Positions 10,942-21,118 of a DNA stretch of 64,000 nucleotides are shown piece by piece. Source of the stretch: Rhynchopus sp. YZ270_cl-10 (taxonomy: Eukaryota; Euglenozoa; Diplonemea; Diplonemida; Diplonemidae); NCBI GenBank assembly GCA_964035575.1, contig OZ037915.1, forward strand, positions 496,001 to 560,000. Reading direction: 5' to 3'. Below the pieces are notes generated by a model that ran no database searches, was not told the origin of the DNA, and saw only the letters and a program-made list of their open reading frames with translations. Numbering within the stretch: the stretch's first letter is position 1; each line of letters opens with the position of its first letter. The position numbers were made by a program, and so were the translations under genes.

Positions 10942-11186
10942 CATCTTAGCCAGAAAGAAAAAAAAATCTGGTTACTCTTAGGCTCAGTCCCTAAGGGGGG
11001 AAAAGAAAGATACTGCAGACGGTCTTCGTTGCCATCTGCATATTTTTTTTTTCAAAAAAAATAATAAATAAAAACGCAACCTATCTCTGCTACCAGGGAC
11101 CACACACTACTCCAACACACTACTATCATTCACTTACCTCTTGCTTACCTCTCCTCATCCCCACCCCCACCCCCAGCCTCCTCGAT

Positions 11187-12755
11187 ATGGCTGGTCCTGG
11201 ACGCTCACGCGACGGATCGGGGGTTACGGTGGAGACGAGCCTGCGCCAGCAGGACTGGAACGTGCCATGCGGCACACAGACGCAGCTCCTAGAGCAGCTG
11301 CGCACAGGCGACGTCCCCGCACCAGGAGCCGTCGCTATCTTTGACAAAGCGGCAGCTGCCGCTTTTCTACAAACGCACCCACCCAACTCCAGAGATGGGC
11401 CCGCCGTCGCCGTCGTGACGATGGAGCCCCTCTCAGGCCATCGACCCCAAAACACTGCCTTTATAATGTGTACGAGGCAGAAAGGAAATTACGTCGCACG
11501 TACCATGTACGTGTATGCAATCTCCCGCACACCACCCCAACACATCCTCAGGTCGACCAACCTGGGCGCTACACCGCAGATGATGAGAGCGGTGCTGGAA
11601 GTAACACGCGACGCCAGCGACCACCCCACCTGGCAAAAATCACCCACGCAGACCGCTCGCAAATGGCTTACGCAAGCCAACATCGTGGCTACCTCCGTGA
11701 CTGCAGCACGCGACTGCAAGAACACCCGCCTGCTGACCCGCCTATTCGTGCAGGTGCACCCCGACACCGACCTTTGCCGCGCATCGGGTATCGACGGCGT
11801 CCTCATCAGGCCGCAAGCAGCTTCACGTGAGAGGGTGGTGTGGCTGAAACCGGAGCACTCCCTCAAGGAGGCTCGTGATGCAGCGTTGCTGTACCACGGA
11901 AGGGTGATTGCATCACCCAAGTCGTACGGTCTCGTCATCACTGACACCGACCAAGAGCGCCTCGCCTGCGCACAAATACACGGCGACGCTGGACTGGCCG
12001 ACCAGAAGTCGCTCCTCATGCGGGGAGTACCAAAGGCCACCAACCCCACAGACTTCGTCGCAGCTTTGAACCAGCACGGCTTGAACTGTACAGCGCAGGC
12101 TGTGCAAAGCACTGGGAAGACCTGGTGCGTTAAGGTTACGACACGCCAAGAAGTCCCCGAAGATCCATGTGTGATCAACGGAAAGCCGGTGATCGCCAGC
12201 CAGGCCCAGCCCGGGCACCGCTTCAGAAGCAGGAAGAGGAAGAGGAGCAGGGCGGACCCAGACACACCCGACAGCGCCAAGCCTGAAGCAAAACGGCAAC
12301 GCAAACCGAAAAAAAAAAGGGAAAAAAATAATAATAAAAACACCAATACCAAGACAGCGACGGAGCCAGAGGAAACCAAGGAAGAACTGCAGAAGCAGAA
12401 CCTCGCCCTACTCCAACAGCTGGTGGAGATGAAGAAGCAGCTGGAGGATCTGACGGCACAGGTGCTCAGCCGATCGCCACCCCAAACCGTAAACCACGAT
12501 ACAGCGATGGACGTAAAGACCCCTTCTCCCAAGAAGACCTCACTACCACCACCGCGACTGGGAAACTCAACGCCGCGCGCACCACGAGGCTCCCCACGCC
12601 GCTCACCAACACGGCGAGTGCGTACCCCGAAGGCCGCTAACCGTAACGACAGGGGAGCAGCATCATCACCAACAACGACGAAGCGCGAACGCGACGGCAA
12701 CAGGAAGGGGCGGGATGGAGGCTCGGCGAAGAAGTCCCCCCCTTTCCGGGTCTGA
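11187..12755 (+). CDS. LINE ORF1 protein (nucleic-acid-binding, coiled coil)
   Basis: 522 residues ending in UGA. The first half (about 1-340) is a globular region without a motif I can name. About 345-385 is strongly basic (RKRKRSR, KKKREK, a run of Asn/Lys/Thr), and about 390-425 is a heptad-like coiled coil (EELQKQNLALLQQLVEMKKQ). The C-terminal 100 residues are basic and Pro/Ser/Thr-rich. By position this is the LINE ORF1, whose products usually bind element RNA. No CCHC knuckle is visible. The frame continues straight into ORF2 after the UGA. Confidence 0.85.
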   Translation: MAGPGRSRDGSGVTVETSLRQQDWNVPCGTQTQLLEQLRTGDVPAPGAVAIFDKAAAAAFLQTHPPNSRDGPAVAVVTMEPLSGHRPQNTAFIMCTRQKGNYVARTMYVYAISRTPPQHILRSTNLGATPQMMRAVLEVTRDASDHPTWQKSPTQTARKWLTQANIVATSVTAARDCKNTRLLTRLFVQVHPDTDLCRASGIDGVLIRPQAASRERVVWLKPEHSLKEARDAALLYHGRVIASPKSYGLVITDTDQERLACAQIHGDAGLADQKSLLMRGVPKATNPTDFVAALNQHGLNCTAQAVQSTGKTWCVKVTTRQEVPEDPCVINGKPVIASQAQPGHRFRSRKRKRSRADPDTPDSAKPEAKRQRKPKKKREKNNNKNTNTKTATEPEETKEELQKQNLALLQQLVEMKKQLEDLTAQVLSRSPPQTVNHDTAMDVKTPSPKKTSLPPPRLGNSTPRAPRGSPRRSPTRRVRTPKAANRNDRGAASSPTTTKRERDGNRKGRDGGSAKKSPPFRV

Positions 12756-12758
12756 CTT
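12753..12758 (+). other. Candidate UGA readthrough site joining ORF1 and ORF2
   Basis: ORF1 ends with UGA followed by CUU. The same frame stays open from 12756 through to the ORF2 stop at 16745. The first ATG after the UGA is at 12891, already inside the endonuclease core (after NIN-G), so a start there would lose the first strand and its metal-site Asn. UGA followed by C is the leakiest stop context known, and CUU is close to the CUA stimulator. Confidence 0.6.
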
Positions 12759-15700
12759 GACCCCACTGACACCTCCCCCGCCAACCTCTACTACATCACA
12801 ATCATCATCAGAAGGCTACTTGTAGAGGCGGGCATCCACCCTCATCCCGGACCCAAGGCACTTAATTGCCTTACATTTAACATCAACGGAATGACTCAAC
12901 AGACACGAGCAGAACTTGTCCTGCTGTTCGCCCAAAAAGTGTACGACGTCATCTGCCTTCAGGAACTCAAAGCGAGCCAGACAGGCGACGTTGGCTTCGA
13001 CGGGTACATATTGTACAAACGCATGCGTACCCAAGTGCGTAACAAGGGGGCGAAGACATCGGGAGGTGGCATTGCAACCTACGTCCGCGCTACACGCACC
13101 TCCAAACACATATACACTTCTCCAGAGAGCAGCGTGACGGAGAGACTCGACGTCGAAGTGGAAGGTGTACAAATATGCAACGTGTACAGGCCTAGTGCAG
13201 TAGGCCTACAGAAAGACGACAAACGATGTGATGACTTTGACATTAAACAATTTCCCACACAGGGGAAGGTGGTGATTGCGGGGGACGTGAATGCGCACCA
13301 TCGATCCTGGGACACACACAGCGCTGCGGAAGACGATCTGGGGAAAGAGATATACCTTTGGACCCGAGAGCACCACTTCAGCATCGCCAACGACCCGACA
13401 AAAGTGACAAGACTTCACCTTCAACAAAGAACTTCCCCCGACATTGTGATGGCTTCTGAGGAGGTGAAAGTCAAGGGCTGGAATACACTGTTCAAGGCGA
13501 TCTCCGACCACGTGCCTATTGAGTTCTCCATCATGCAACCTGAGGGAGAGACCCAATGCGAGGCTGCCGACCAACGACAGCGGATAACATGGAACTGGAA
13601 GGAGGCCGACTGGGACCGGTTCAGTACTATGTTGGAGTCTAGCACTGCGAAGACCACCAAGCGCACAGACCCCAACGAGACCTACTCCCGCTGGTTAGGG
13701 ATGGTCAACAAAGCAGCAGAAGACTGCATACCGACACAGCGCGTCAACCGAAAACGGCGGAAGTGGTTCACTGGTGCGGCGAAGCGGGCCATTGCGAGCC
13801 GTGACCGGGAACTTCAACGACAGCTGTACGCACTCTCAGCACTGACTGCGAAAGATGCAGAACACCTCACCCATCTCCGACACAAAGCCTCAGAAGAGAT
13901 TCGCAAGGCAAAGAAGCGTGTCTGGGACGCGCGATGCGACGAAGCAGCTTCGGCGGCGGACCTGGGTTACACCTTCAACCTAATCCGCGAACTCGACGGG
14001 CGTGCTCAGCGATCGACCGCAATGCCATTGGCAAAAGAAGGTACACCGTTCACATGCCCCCGCGAGAAGGCCAACTACATGGCGGAACACTTGGCGACAG
14101 TGAACAGAGGCACACCCCTCACAACGAAGCCCCAAAGACACAAAATCCGCAGCGTGAACGCGACAACACCTGCAGAAGACATTTTCACCCTCGCAGAGCT
14201 GAAAACCTGCATTGGAGAGCTCAAGAAGAAGAAGTCCACTGGCCCAGACGGGGTCCACAACGAATGGCTCCAACACCTTGGTGAAGGAGCACTGCGAGCC
14301 CTCCTACATGTGTGCAACCTCTCCTGGACGACGGCAGTTCTCCCGGAGGCATGGACGACAGCAACGGTAATCCCACTGCACAAAAAAGGGAAAGACATGA
14401 CTGACCCCGCGTCGTATCGCCCGATCTCTCTCACCAGCAGTGTGTCGAAGGTGATGGAGAAACTGGTAAAGCGACGTATGCACCAACTGATGAGCCAACC
14501 AAACTCTTCAGTGAACAACCTCCACTCGGCCCAGGCTGGATTCCGATCCCTCCGTTCGACATCCGACCAGCTGCAGCTGATAGTGCAAAGCATGCACAAC
14601 ACATGCAACAACAAAAGATACGGGGTACTCCTCACCTGCGATATGGAAAAGGCGTTCGACCGTGTCTGCAGAAAACGTATCCTCAAGAAGATGCACGAGA
14701 TGGGCTTCCCACCTAGGTACATTAACTGGGTGACAAACTATCTCACCAACAGAGTCTCGCGGGTGTCGGTGCAGGGCCATCTGAGCGACCCCTACATCTC
14801 CGAGGACGGAGTGCCGCAAGGTACCGTCCTTGCTCCATTGCTCTTCAACCTGGTGATGGACGACCTAGCGATACAGCTCAGCCGACACGGCGACGACGTG
14901 ATACCTGCACTCTTCGCCGACGACGTTGCAATACTTGTGACGGGTGAAACGATGGAGGATGCGGTGGCTCTTGCACAGACAGTGTTCAGTGAGGTGGAGG
15001 GGTTCACTGGAGGTGCCAACATCCGCCTATCCGCCAGCAAGACAACCTGGATGCCTGTATCAGCACCCACACGCTTCCCAAAAGACCCCGTCAAGCTGCA
15101 ACAGGTACGGGACAAACTACAAAGGGAAGACGAACTGTCCATTCACTTCCTCGACGGGTCACTCCTCAAACGTGACCTCCACCCACGATACCTAGGTCTC
15201 ATTTTGGATCGCTCGGGCGACATGAAAGCACACTTCGACATGGTCGTGGAGCGCTTCTCCTGCCGGATGTCGATTCTGCACAGCCTAGCAGGGACCGACT
15301 GGGGCTGCGACGCACACACGCTACGAGCTGCCTACCTGAGCTACGTCTACCCCACGATCACGTACGCTGCTAGTGTCTACGGCAGCAGACTCTCCGCGAC
15401 TCACATCGACACCCTCGAAAAGCTCCACCGGAAGGCAGCGAAGGCAATTACGGGGTGCGACTACATGACGCACGGACAGGACGTGCTGTGGGAGGCCCAC
15501 CTACAGACCATTGCGTGCCACCTCCGGCGTGTAGCTGCCAACGACTACGAGAAATTCATGCGACTGCCCGACTCACCTGGGCATGCTGCCGCACTCTCCA
15601 CCACCAAACCACCTGGCCGCACCTGGCTTTCAGAGGCTACCGACACCATCGACGACTCTAAGGCGTACAGGCACAGTGAACGTGCATTGCTGTGTGAACA

Positions 15701-16745
15701 CGACCCTGTATGTCCCTGGGAATGGGAGGAGCTCTCGCAGTCTCTGCGGATCACCCCAACCATACCGGGCATCAACAAGAGCAGCGGAATGCCGGCTGAC
15801 ATCATGCTACTGCGGGCGGAAGAGACCCTCGCCGCTCTACCCCACTACGACGTGCACGTCTACACCGACGGGTCGTGCCTAGACGTGTCCCAGCGCGTGA
15901 CCGCCGCTAACCCAAACCCACCTGTGCACCAACGGGGTGGCGCTGGCGCCGTGTTCTACGCGGGGGATCGACTACACTCACACAGCAAGGAGCTGCAAAC
16001 CGGAGCGGGCACAGTGAGCTCCAGTTACCAGGCTGAGCTGGTGGCAATCTGCCTTGGCTTGGAAGGCATCACGACCTGGAACGCACCCGCAGAAGTGCTC
16101 CTGCTCACGGACTCACAATCCGCACTGATGGCGCTGGCGAGTGGCCCATGCGGGGTGCACGAGGACACGCTGCACCGACTCTGGCGTCTCCTACACTCAC
16201 GTGCCCGTGAAGGGTACAAACTCCACCTGCACTACATCCCCTCCCACGTGGGGGTGCTAGGCAATGAGGCAGCCGACAAGCTCGCTAGCCGTGCGAACGG
16301 CAGCCCTGCGAACCACGAGCGGATCAGCCTTGCGAGCATCCGCGCGTGCGTGAAGCGACGTGCCCTCAGCCGTGAGCCCACACCGGCTGAGAACAGCATC
16401 TACTCCTACAAGAGTGGATCCACCACCGCCCTGCACCGACCTGCGCTGCGTACACCGCACCTCACGCGGCTGGGTGCGACGACCATCCGCAACCTCCGAG
16501 TGGAACGCCACCCACTCGTCTACAACAAGCTGCACCCGGACAGGACGGCGTACTGCCCACGTTGCTCCGAAGAGGCTTCGCTCCGCCACATCTTCTCCCG
16601 GTGCAGCAACCCCGCAACCCCACGCTCCAGCCTCCCTACAACGAACCTGGGGCAGCTGATGCAGCGCCATGAGGCAGACGTGCTCCGCTTCCTTTGCGAG
16701 GCTGGATATCTGGACGATGAAATTGAATCACTCATGCGCCATTGA
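12756..16745 (+). CDS. LINE ORF2: endonuclease, reverse transcriptase, RNase H, zinc finger
   Basis: Open from the codon after the ORF1 UGA; the first ATG is at 12891 (numbering from there, 1284 residues). Upstream of it the frame reads RRLLVEAGIHPHPGPKALNC, resembling the PGP end of 2A-like peptides found at LINE ORF2 starts. APE endonuclease spans about 1-215 with E25 (QEL), D132/N134 (GDVNAHH) and D206/H207 (SDHVPI). Reverse transcriptase spans about 440-780: SYRPISL, catalytic D584 in CDMEKAFD, GVPQGTVLAP, and FADD at 675-678. RNase H spans about 985-1135 with D992 (TDGS), E1049 (QAEL), D1074 (TDSQ) and D1129 (EAADKLA). A CCHC finger C1222-C1225-H1233-C1238 is near the end. Together these nick target DNA and copy the element RNA into it. 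No breaks seen. Confidence 0.92.
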   Translation, partial: LDPTDTSPANLYYITIIIRRLLVEAGIHPHPGPKALNCLTFNINGMTQQTRAELVLLFAQKVYDVICLQELKASQTGDVGFDGYILYKRMRTQVRNKGAKTSGGGIATYVRATRTSKHIYTSPESSVTERLDVEVEGVQICNVYRPSAVGLQKDDKRCDDFDIKQFPTQGKVVIAGDVNAHHRSWDTHSAAEDDLGKEIYLWTREHHFSIANDPTKVTRLHLQQRTSPDIVMASEEVKVKGWNTLFKAISDHVPIEFSIMQPEGETQCEAADQRQRITWNWKEADWDRFSTMLESSTAKTTKRTDPNETYSRWLGMVNKAAEDCIPTQRVNRKRRKWFTGAAKRAIASRDRELQRQLYALSALTAKDAEHLTHLRHKASEEIRKAKKRVWDARCDEAASAADLGYTFNLIRELDGRAQRSTAMPLAKEGTPFTCPREKANYMAEHLATVNRGTPLTTKPQRHKIRSVNATTPAEDIFTLAELKTCIGELKKKKSTGPDGVHNEWLQHLGEGALRALLHVCNLSWTTAVLPEAWTTATVIPLHKKGKDMTDPASYRPISLTSSVSKVMEKLVKRRMHQLMSQPNSSVNNLHSAQAGFRSLRSTSDQLQLIVQSMHNTCNNKRYGVLLTCDMEKAFDRVCRKRILKKMHEMGFPPRYINWVTNYLTNRVSRVSVQGHLSDPYISEDGVPQGTVLAPLLFNLVMDDLAIQLSRHGDDVIPALFADDVAILVTGETMEDAVALAQTVFSEVEGFTGGANIRLSASKTTWMPVSAPTRFPKDPVKLQQVRDKLQREDELSIHFLDGSLLKRDLHPRYLGLILDRSGDMKAHFDMVVERFSCRMSILHSLAGTDWGCDAHTLRAAYLSYVYPTITYAASVYGSRLSATHIDTLEKLHRKAAKAITGCDYMTHGQDVLWEAHLQTIACHLRRVAANDYEKFMRLPDSPGHAAALSTTKPPGRTWLSEATDTIDDSKAYRHSERALLCEHDPVCPWEWEELSQSLRITPTIPGINKSSGMPADIMLLRAEETLAALPHYDVHVYTDGSCLDVSQRVTAANPNPPVHQRGGAGAVFYAGDRLHSHSKELQTGAGTVSSSYQAELVAICLGLEGITTWNAPAEVLLLTDSQSALMALASGPCGVHEDTLHRLWRLLHSRAREGYKLHLHYIPSHVGVLGNEAADKLASRANGSPANHERISLASIRACVKRRALSREPTPAENSIYSYKSGSTTALHRPALRTPHLTRLGATTIRNLRVERHPLVYNKLHPDRTAYCPRCSEEASLRHIFSRCSNPATPRSSLPTTNLGQLMQRHEADVLRFLCEAGYLDDEIESLMRH

Positions 16746-16806
16746 GTCACTGATGTGACACCGGCGTGATGACTTTTTAAACCTACCTTATCAAAATAAG
16801 AGACAA

Positions 16807-16965
16807 TTTAAAAAAAAAAAAAAAAAACAACAAAAAAAAAAAAAAAACAGAAACAGAAACAGAAACAGAAACAGAAACAGAAACAGAAACAGAAACAGAA
16901 ACAGAAACAAAAACAAAAACAAAAAACAAAAACAAAAAAAAAAAAAAAAAACAAAAAAAAAAACC
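16807..16965 (+). repeat. LINE 3' tail: poly(A) plus (CAGAAA)n
   Basis: A run of A, then CAACA, then more A, then about ten CAGAAA units (16848-16908), grading into CAAAAA and poly(A). It follows the LINE 3' UTR directly. I-group elements commonly end in short tandem repeats. Confidence 0.8.
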
Positions 16966-16983
16966 CAAATTTTTTAGCTTTTT

Positions 16984-17235
16984 TCTTTGAGGGCATGTCC
17001 CCTTTTGTCGTCAGCCCAGAGTCAGTAGGCTCTGCCACACCTTGGGGAGAGGTGTGCGGACTGTGTCTCCAAGAGGAAAAGGGAAGCTGTCCCCCCTGCC
17101 CCGTCGCAGTGTGGAACCCCGCTAAGTAGCACAACAACAAAACTAAGCAAGAGGCAGTACCAGTGGCGCGGCTACCAATAACTACCGCGTAGTCAGCGTC
17201 ACGCCTACCATGGTAGGTTACAGTGAAAAAAAAAA
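16984..17235 (+). repeat. Dispersed repeat with A-rich end, copy 1
   Basis: Shares GTGTGGAACCCCGC, an AACAACAA segment and AGTACCAG in the same order with 20898-21118. Both end in a short hairpin (CCTACCATGGTAGG here, CCTACACTGTAGG there) and an A-rich run. It could be a SINE or a LINE 3' fragment; no tRNA-derived head is clear. Confidence 0.5.
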
Positions 17236-17451
17236 AAAAAACGCAGAGGTGAAGACGCAGGAGGCGTCTGCAAGTCTGGCATCCATCCACTGCAGAACAG
17301 TCAGGGGGTAATGACTACCAGTCCAAATGACCAGTGTGTTACGACAATAGTGTTACACCAGTGGTAGTATTGTTCGGTAGAAATCCATTGGTAGTCCCCC
17401 TTGACTAGTCCGCCGTGTTACTCCCTTAGGGTGGCGGGGGGGGGGGGGGGG

Positions 17452-18664
17452 TAGGGGGTAGCAAAAGCCCGAGGCAAACACGATTTTTTTGACTTTTGAA
17501 AAAAAAAGCTTTCTATGTCATTCTGACCATACTCTCCGACCCATACCCCCCAAAAAACACCCCCTGACTCGGTTTCCACCCGAAATAGCACTTTCTGTGC
17601 CCAAAAATGGACAAATTCAAAAAAAAAAAATTTTTTGGCCAGGACTTGGTACCTTTGGTGGGTACCAGGTCCTGGCACCCTTTTTAAAACATGGTTATAA
17701 GTTCCACCAAGTCCCTCTAAACACCCCGAAACCGCCTGGGTACCCCTCGGGATGGGTTCTGGGGTGAAAATATGTGGCTTTGGGGCCTTTTCTGGTCCCC
17801 AGAGGCGTCTCAGAGTGATTTGACATACCCAACACTCCATGGTTTATTAAATACACACTTGCTTTTTACCTTGTCACGAGCACCAACACCCCCAATGAGA
17901 CCGCCAGAACGTCTCTAATGTCCAAAAATCACCCCGGAATTGATTCCCCGACCTCAAAATAGGTGAAATACCCTGTTTTTTGGGTCAAAAATGCGTTGTG
18001 TTCCATCACTGTCCCCCTCCCAACCTGAGTGACAATATAGTGCCAATAGAAATACCACACCTACAGGAAAACCAAGATTTTCAAGAAAAATCAAAAAAAA
18101 AGTAAAAAAAGCATGCGAACTAAGGTGATTAACACCCAGAAACCACCTGGGTACCCCTCGGGATAGGTTCTGGGGTGAAAATATGTGGCTTTGGGGGTAT
18201 TTCTAGCCCCAGAATGTGTAAAAGCGGTCCAAAAAGCAGCGTGTGGTTCTCTCCACTGTGGCCTTCATCTGCACCACCTGCTTTTTGGACCGCTTTTACT
18301 CATTCTGGGGCCAGAAAAGGCCCCAAAGCCACATATTTTCACCCCAGAACCTATCCCGAGGGGTACCCAGGCGGTTTCGGGGTGTTTAGAGGGACTTGGT
18401 GGAACTTATAACCATGTTTTAAAAAGGGTGCCAGGACCTGGTACCCACCAAAGGTACCAAGTCCTGGCCAAAAAAATTTTTTTTTTGAATTTGTCCATTT
18501 TTGGGTACAGAAAGTGCTATTTCGGGTGGAAACCGAGTCAGGGGGTGTTTTTTGGGGGGTATGGGTCGGAGAGTATGGTCAGAATGACATAGAAAGCTTT
18601 TTTTTTTTAAAATCCGAAAAAACCACTTTTGCCTCACTTTTTACGTGGGGTTTGCTACCCCCTA
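17452..18664. mobile_element. Fold-back element with about 350-bp inverted arms
   Basis: The left arm (about 17452-17800) and right arm (about 18310-18664) are near-complementary over several hundred bases. They share TAGGGGGTAGCAAA ends, a TCTCCGACCCATACCCCCCA-type block and a CAGGACTTGGTACC segment. The centre has its own inverted repeat (CAGAATGTGTAAAAGCGGTC and complement around 18207-18315) and a third copy of the GGTACCCCTCGGGATAGGTT segment. The proteins readable on opposite strands of the two arms are the same sequence because the arms are inverted copies, not genes. No transposase seen. Confidence 0.8.
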
Positions 18665-19622
18665 GGCATAGGTGCCCGCCGAGTCGTTTTTGGGCGAGTT
18701 GTCGGAACTTTACGATTTCACCTAACAACTCGCCCAAAACTCGGACAACTCGGCCACAACTCGCCCTATACTCGGCACAACTCGGCCACAACTCGGCCAC
18801 AACTCGCCCATTTTTACAGGCAAAAACATACAGGGATGGGAGGTGACGTTGTAAGGTTACACACATGTAACGTTGGTACAACACATAATCTCAAGAAAAA
18901 CAACCAGGGCTAAGGCCAAACGCCACTCATTACATGCACCTTGTCATATGACTAGTCATAGGTGGTAACTAGGTCGCGGTGGTCCATGGGCCACCGTGCA
19001 CTTTTGGTAATTGCTGGGGGGAATGGGATATACTCCGTACATGGATACACACAGAACACACGGTTCCCCAGACATCTGTCAGGCAATCACTGATTCACTT
19101 CACACAGGTCGGGCAGGCGCTGCCTGCCCATCCTCTTTTCCTGTCTGCTATCGATTCCAGGTTCACAACGTTCACACGTTTAGTCAAAATGCTTTGGGCG
19201 ACGAGTTCCTTTGGGATACACAAAACCACACAAAGCGCACATTCACAGACCAGCTGTGAAGCGTGGGATGCACGAGATAAAACGTGATGTGGTGTACCTG
19301 TGTACCTGTGTACCTGTGTACCTGTGTACCTGTGTACCTGTGTACCTGTGTACCTGTGTACCTGTGTACCTGTGTACCTGTGTACCTGTGTACCTGTGTA
19401 CCTGTGTACCTGTGTACCTGTGTACCTGTGTACCTGTGTACCTGTGTACCTGTGTACCTGTGTACCTGTGTACCTGTGTACCTGTGTACCTGTGTTTTTG
19501 TAGCCATAAAAAATCCCAAAAAAAAACAACTCGCCCAAAAAAAATGGGCGAGTTGTTGGCCGAATTTGGGCGAGTTGCCGAGTTGTTTTAACTCGCCGGG
19601 CACCTATGCCTAGGGGGGGGGG
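18661..19622. mobile_element. Inverted-repeat element abutting the fold-back element
   Basis: Ends CCTAGGCATAGGTGCCCG (18661-18678) and its complement (19605-19622). Inward lie many copies of GCGAGTTG and its complement on both sides (about 18690-18812 and 19527-19597). The middle (about 18840-19290) is unique sequence, followed by the 8-bp satellite at 19293-19492. The left end shares CCTAG with the right end of the neighbouring element, so one probably inserted at the edge of the other. No protein seen. Confidence 0.78.
19293..19492. repeat. (TGTACCTG)25 satellite
   Basis: Exactly 25 perfect copies of an 8-bp unit, 200 bp. Eight is not a multiple of three, so every frame cycles through the same eight-residue repeat with no stop; the long open frames here are artefacts of that. 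Confidence 0.97.
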
Positions 19623-19814
19623 GGGGGGGGGTGGGTAGGGAGGGAGAGAAAGCCTGCACCATAACTCAGTACACGTTACACATGAAACCCCAAAATTTTG
19701 TGTACTGTCTCTTGTTTGGCAGGAGGAGGAGGGGAGGAAGAGAAAGGAACCACAATGGAAAGCTCGGGAAAAGATGTGTCGTGCGCATCACATACACACC
19801 TTTTTAAAAAAAAA

Positions 19815-20008
19815 ATAGAAAACGACTTCAGGATATTAAATGAAATAAAGAAAACACTTTTTCGTTTATCGCACCCGCAAAAAGGTTTGTGTTTTTTTCA
19901 CTGATGAAATGTGAGTGATGTGTATGTTAGTGGAAAACCAATACGCTAAAGCGGGCACGCGCCATCCGTCGTTTTCCATTTCTATTCGTCAATGCTTGAT
20001 AACACAAA
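19815..20008 (+). repeat. About 195-bp dispersed repeat, copy 1
   Basis: From AATAGAAAACGACTTCAGGA to CAATGCTTGATAACA, matching 59681-59876 at roughly 90 percent or better by eye, with small indels in homopolymers. No coding content or terminal repeats seen. Confidence 0.8.
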
Positions 20009-20897
20009 AAAAAAAGTGTCATCCTTGTCGTTCCCTTACCCCCCTCTTTTGTAGTTATTTGATGCGTTGACGCTTCCACATACACCTAGGGTGGGTGGTG
20101 TTGCGGAGTATGGTTGGGGTTGAGTGAACGACGTTGACACTTTCCGCTCACAAAAGTAGTGTGTGCGTGAAAAAAGAAAAACAATAAAGTATACAAAATA
20201 TGGGTGTTTTATAAGATATCTAGAAACCTAGTAGGTCCTATGATACCTTTAAATAGCACCAGTAAGATGAAAAATGAGGTAAAAAACAAAAAGGCTTTTT
20301 GCCAGCTGTCCTTTATTCTTTTATGAGGGTGATATAGACGTTATAGTTAGTGACCCCCCAGCTGTGCTGGGATCTTTGTGAAATGTGAAATCGAAACAAG
20401 GTAGCACATCCTAAAATGAATCATCGTGATCTAACTGAATAGAGGCGGGAGAAAAAAAAAATACAAAAAAAAAAAAAAAAAACCAAGTATTTCAACATAT
20501 GCAATCAATAAATTGATAGCATAGGAGGAGGGGTCAACAAATGATCCCATCTTTCTTTCACAAAAAAAAAAAAAAACCAAATATGACTTGAAATACACAG
20601 CCCTCTCTGTGACAGTGTACATAAAAAAAGGGGAGGGGAAAAAAGTCGAAAGTGGAAAAACGCCTTCAAGCGCTGAATGGTGAAATATGAATGTGAAGCA
20701 TAGTGAGTAAGTCACCTTTTGTAGAAAAAACGTCGAGATGCGAAAGTGTGAATTTTTTGAAACACACATTGCACACATGCATCCGTACAACATATTTTTG
20801 TTTTTTTGTTTCTTTTTTTGTGGAGCACATTCTCTCGGTGGTCTCACATTGAACACCCGAGGGGTTTAAAAAATACAAAAAAAAAAGATTTTCTTCA

Positions 20898-21118
20898 GTC
20901 AGGGAGCCACCCAACAAGGCCCTACTGTCACATAGAGGGGGGGAGATGTGTGCTGTCTAGTCACCTTGAAATAAGAAGAATAGAGAAACTGTCCCCCCAC
21001 TGCCTTGGGCGCTGTGTGGAACCCCGCCACGAAGAACAACAAGAAAACATGGCCAGAGGTAGTACCAGGGTCAAGTGCATGCACTAAACCCACCTACACT
21101 GTAGGTAATCGTAAAGAA
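20898..21118 (+). repeat. Dispersed repeat with A-rich end, copy 2
   Basis: Diverged partner of 16984-17235, sharing GTGTGGAACCCCGC and AGTACCAG and ending in an A/G-rich tail. Confidence 0.5.

Larger units (their letters stand above)
11072..16965 (+). mobile_element. Full-length-looking I/ingi-like LINE (APE-RT-RNase H)
   Basis: About 5.9 kb: a short 5' UTR (the start is an estimate), ORF1 at 11187-12755, ORF2 open from 12756 to 16745, a 60-bp 3' UTR, then an A-rich and CAGAAA-repeat tail. Both frames are uninterrupted apart from the UGA between them, and all catalytic motifs are present, so the copy looks recent and possibly competent. Domain order endonuclease, reverse transcriptase, RNase H, CCHC-type finger is that of the I/ingi group of non-LTR elements. 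I could not define target-site duplications because both ends are A-rich. Confidence 0.9.

Noticed and set aside
12753-12755. UGA reassigned to an amino acid in this organism
   Set aside because: Several host genes here (both cyclase-type genes and the triple-GH5 gene) end in UGA at sensible C-termini.
11489-12784. 431-codon minus-strand open frame
   Set aside because: Antisense to LINE ORF1, with composition fitting a shadow and no recognisable domain.
17418-18592. Two similar open frames, one on each strand (17418-17840 minus, 18185-18592 plus)
   Set aside because: They lie in the inverted arms of the fold-back element and are the same DNA read in opposite directions; no start context or domain.
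19095-19613. Long open frames through the (TGTACCTG) satellite on both strands
   Set aside because: Every frame of an 8-bp repeat without stops is open; these are not genes.
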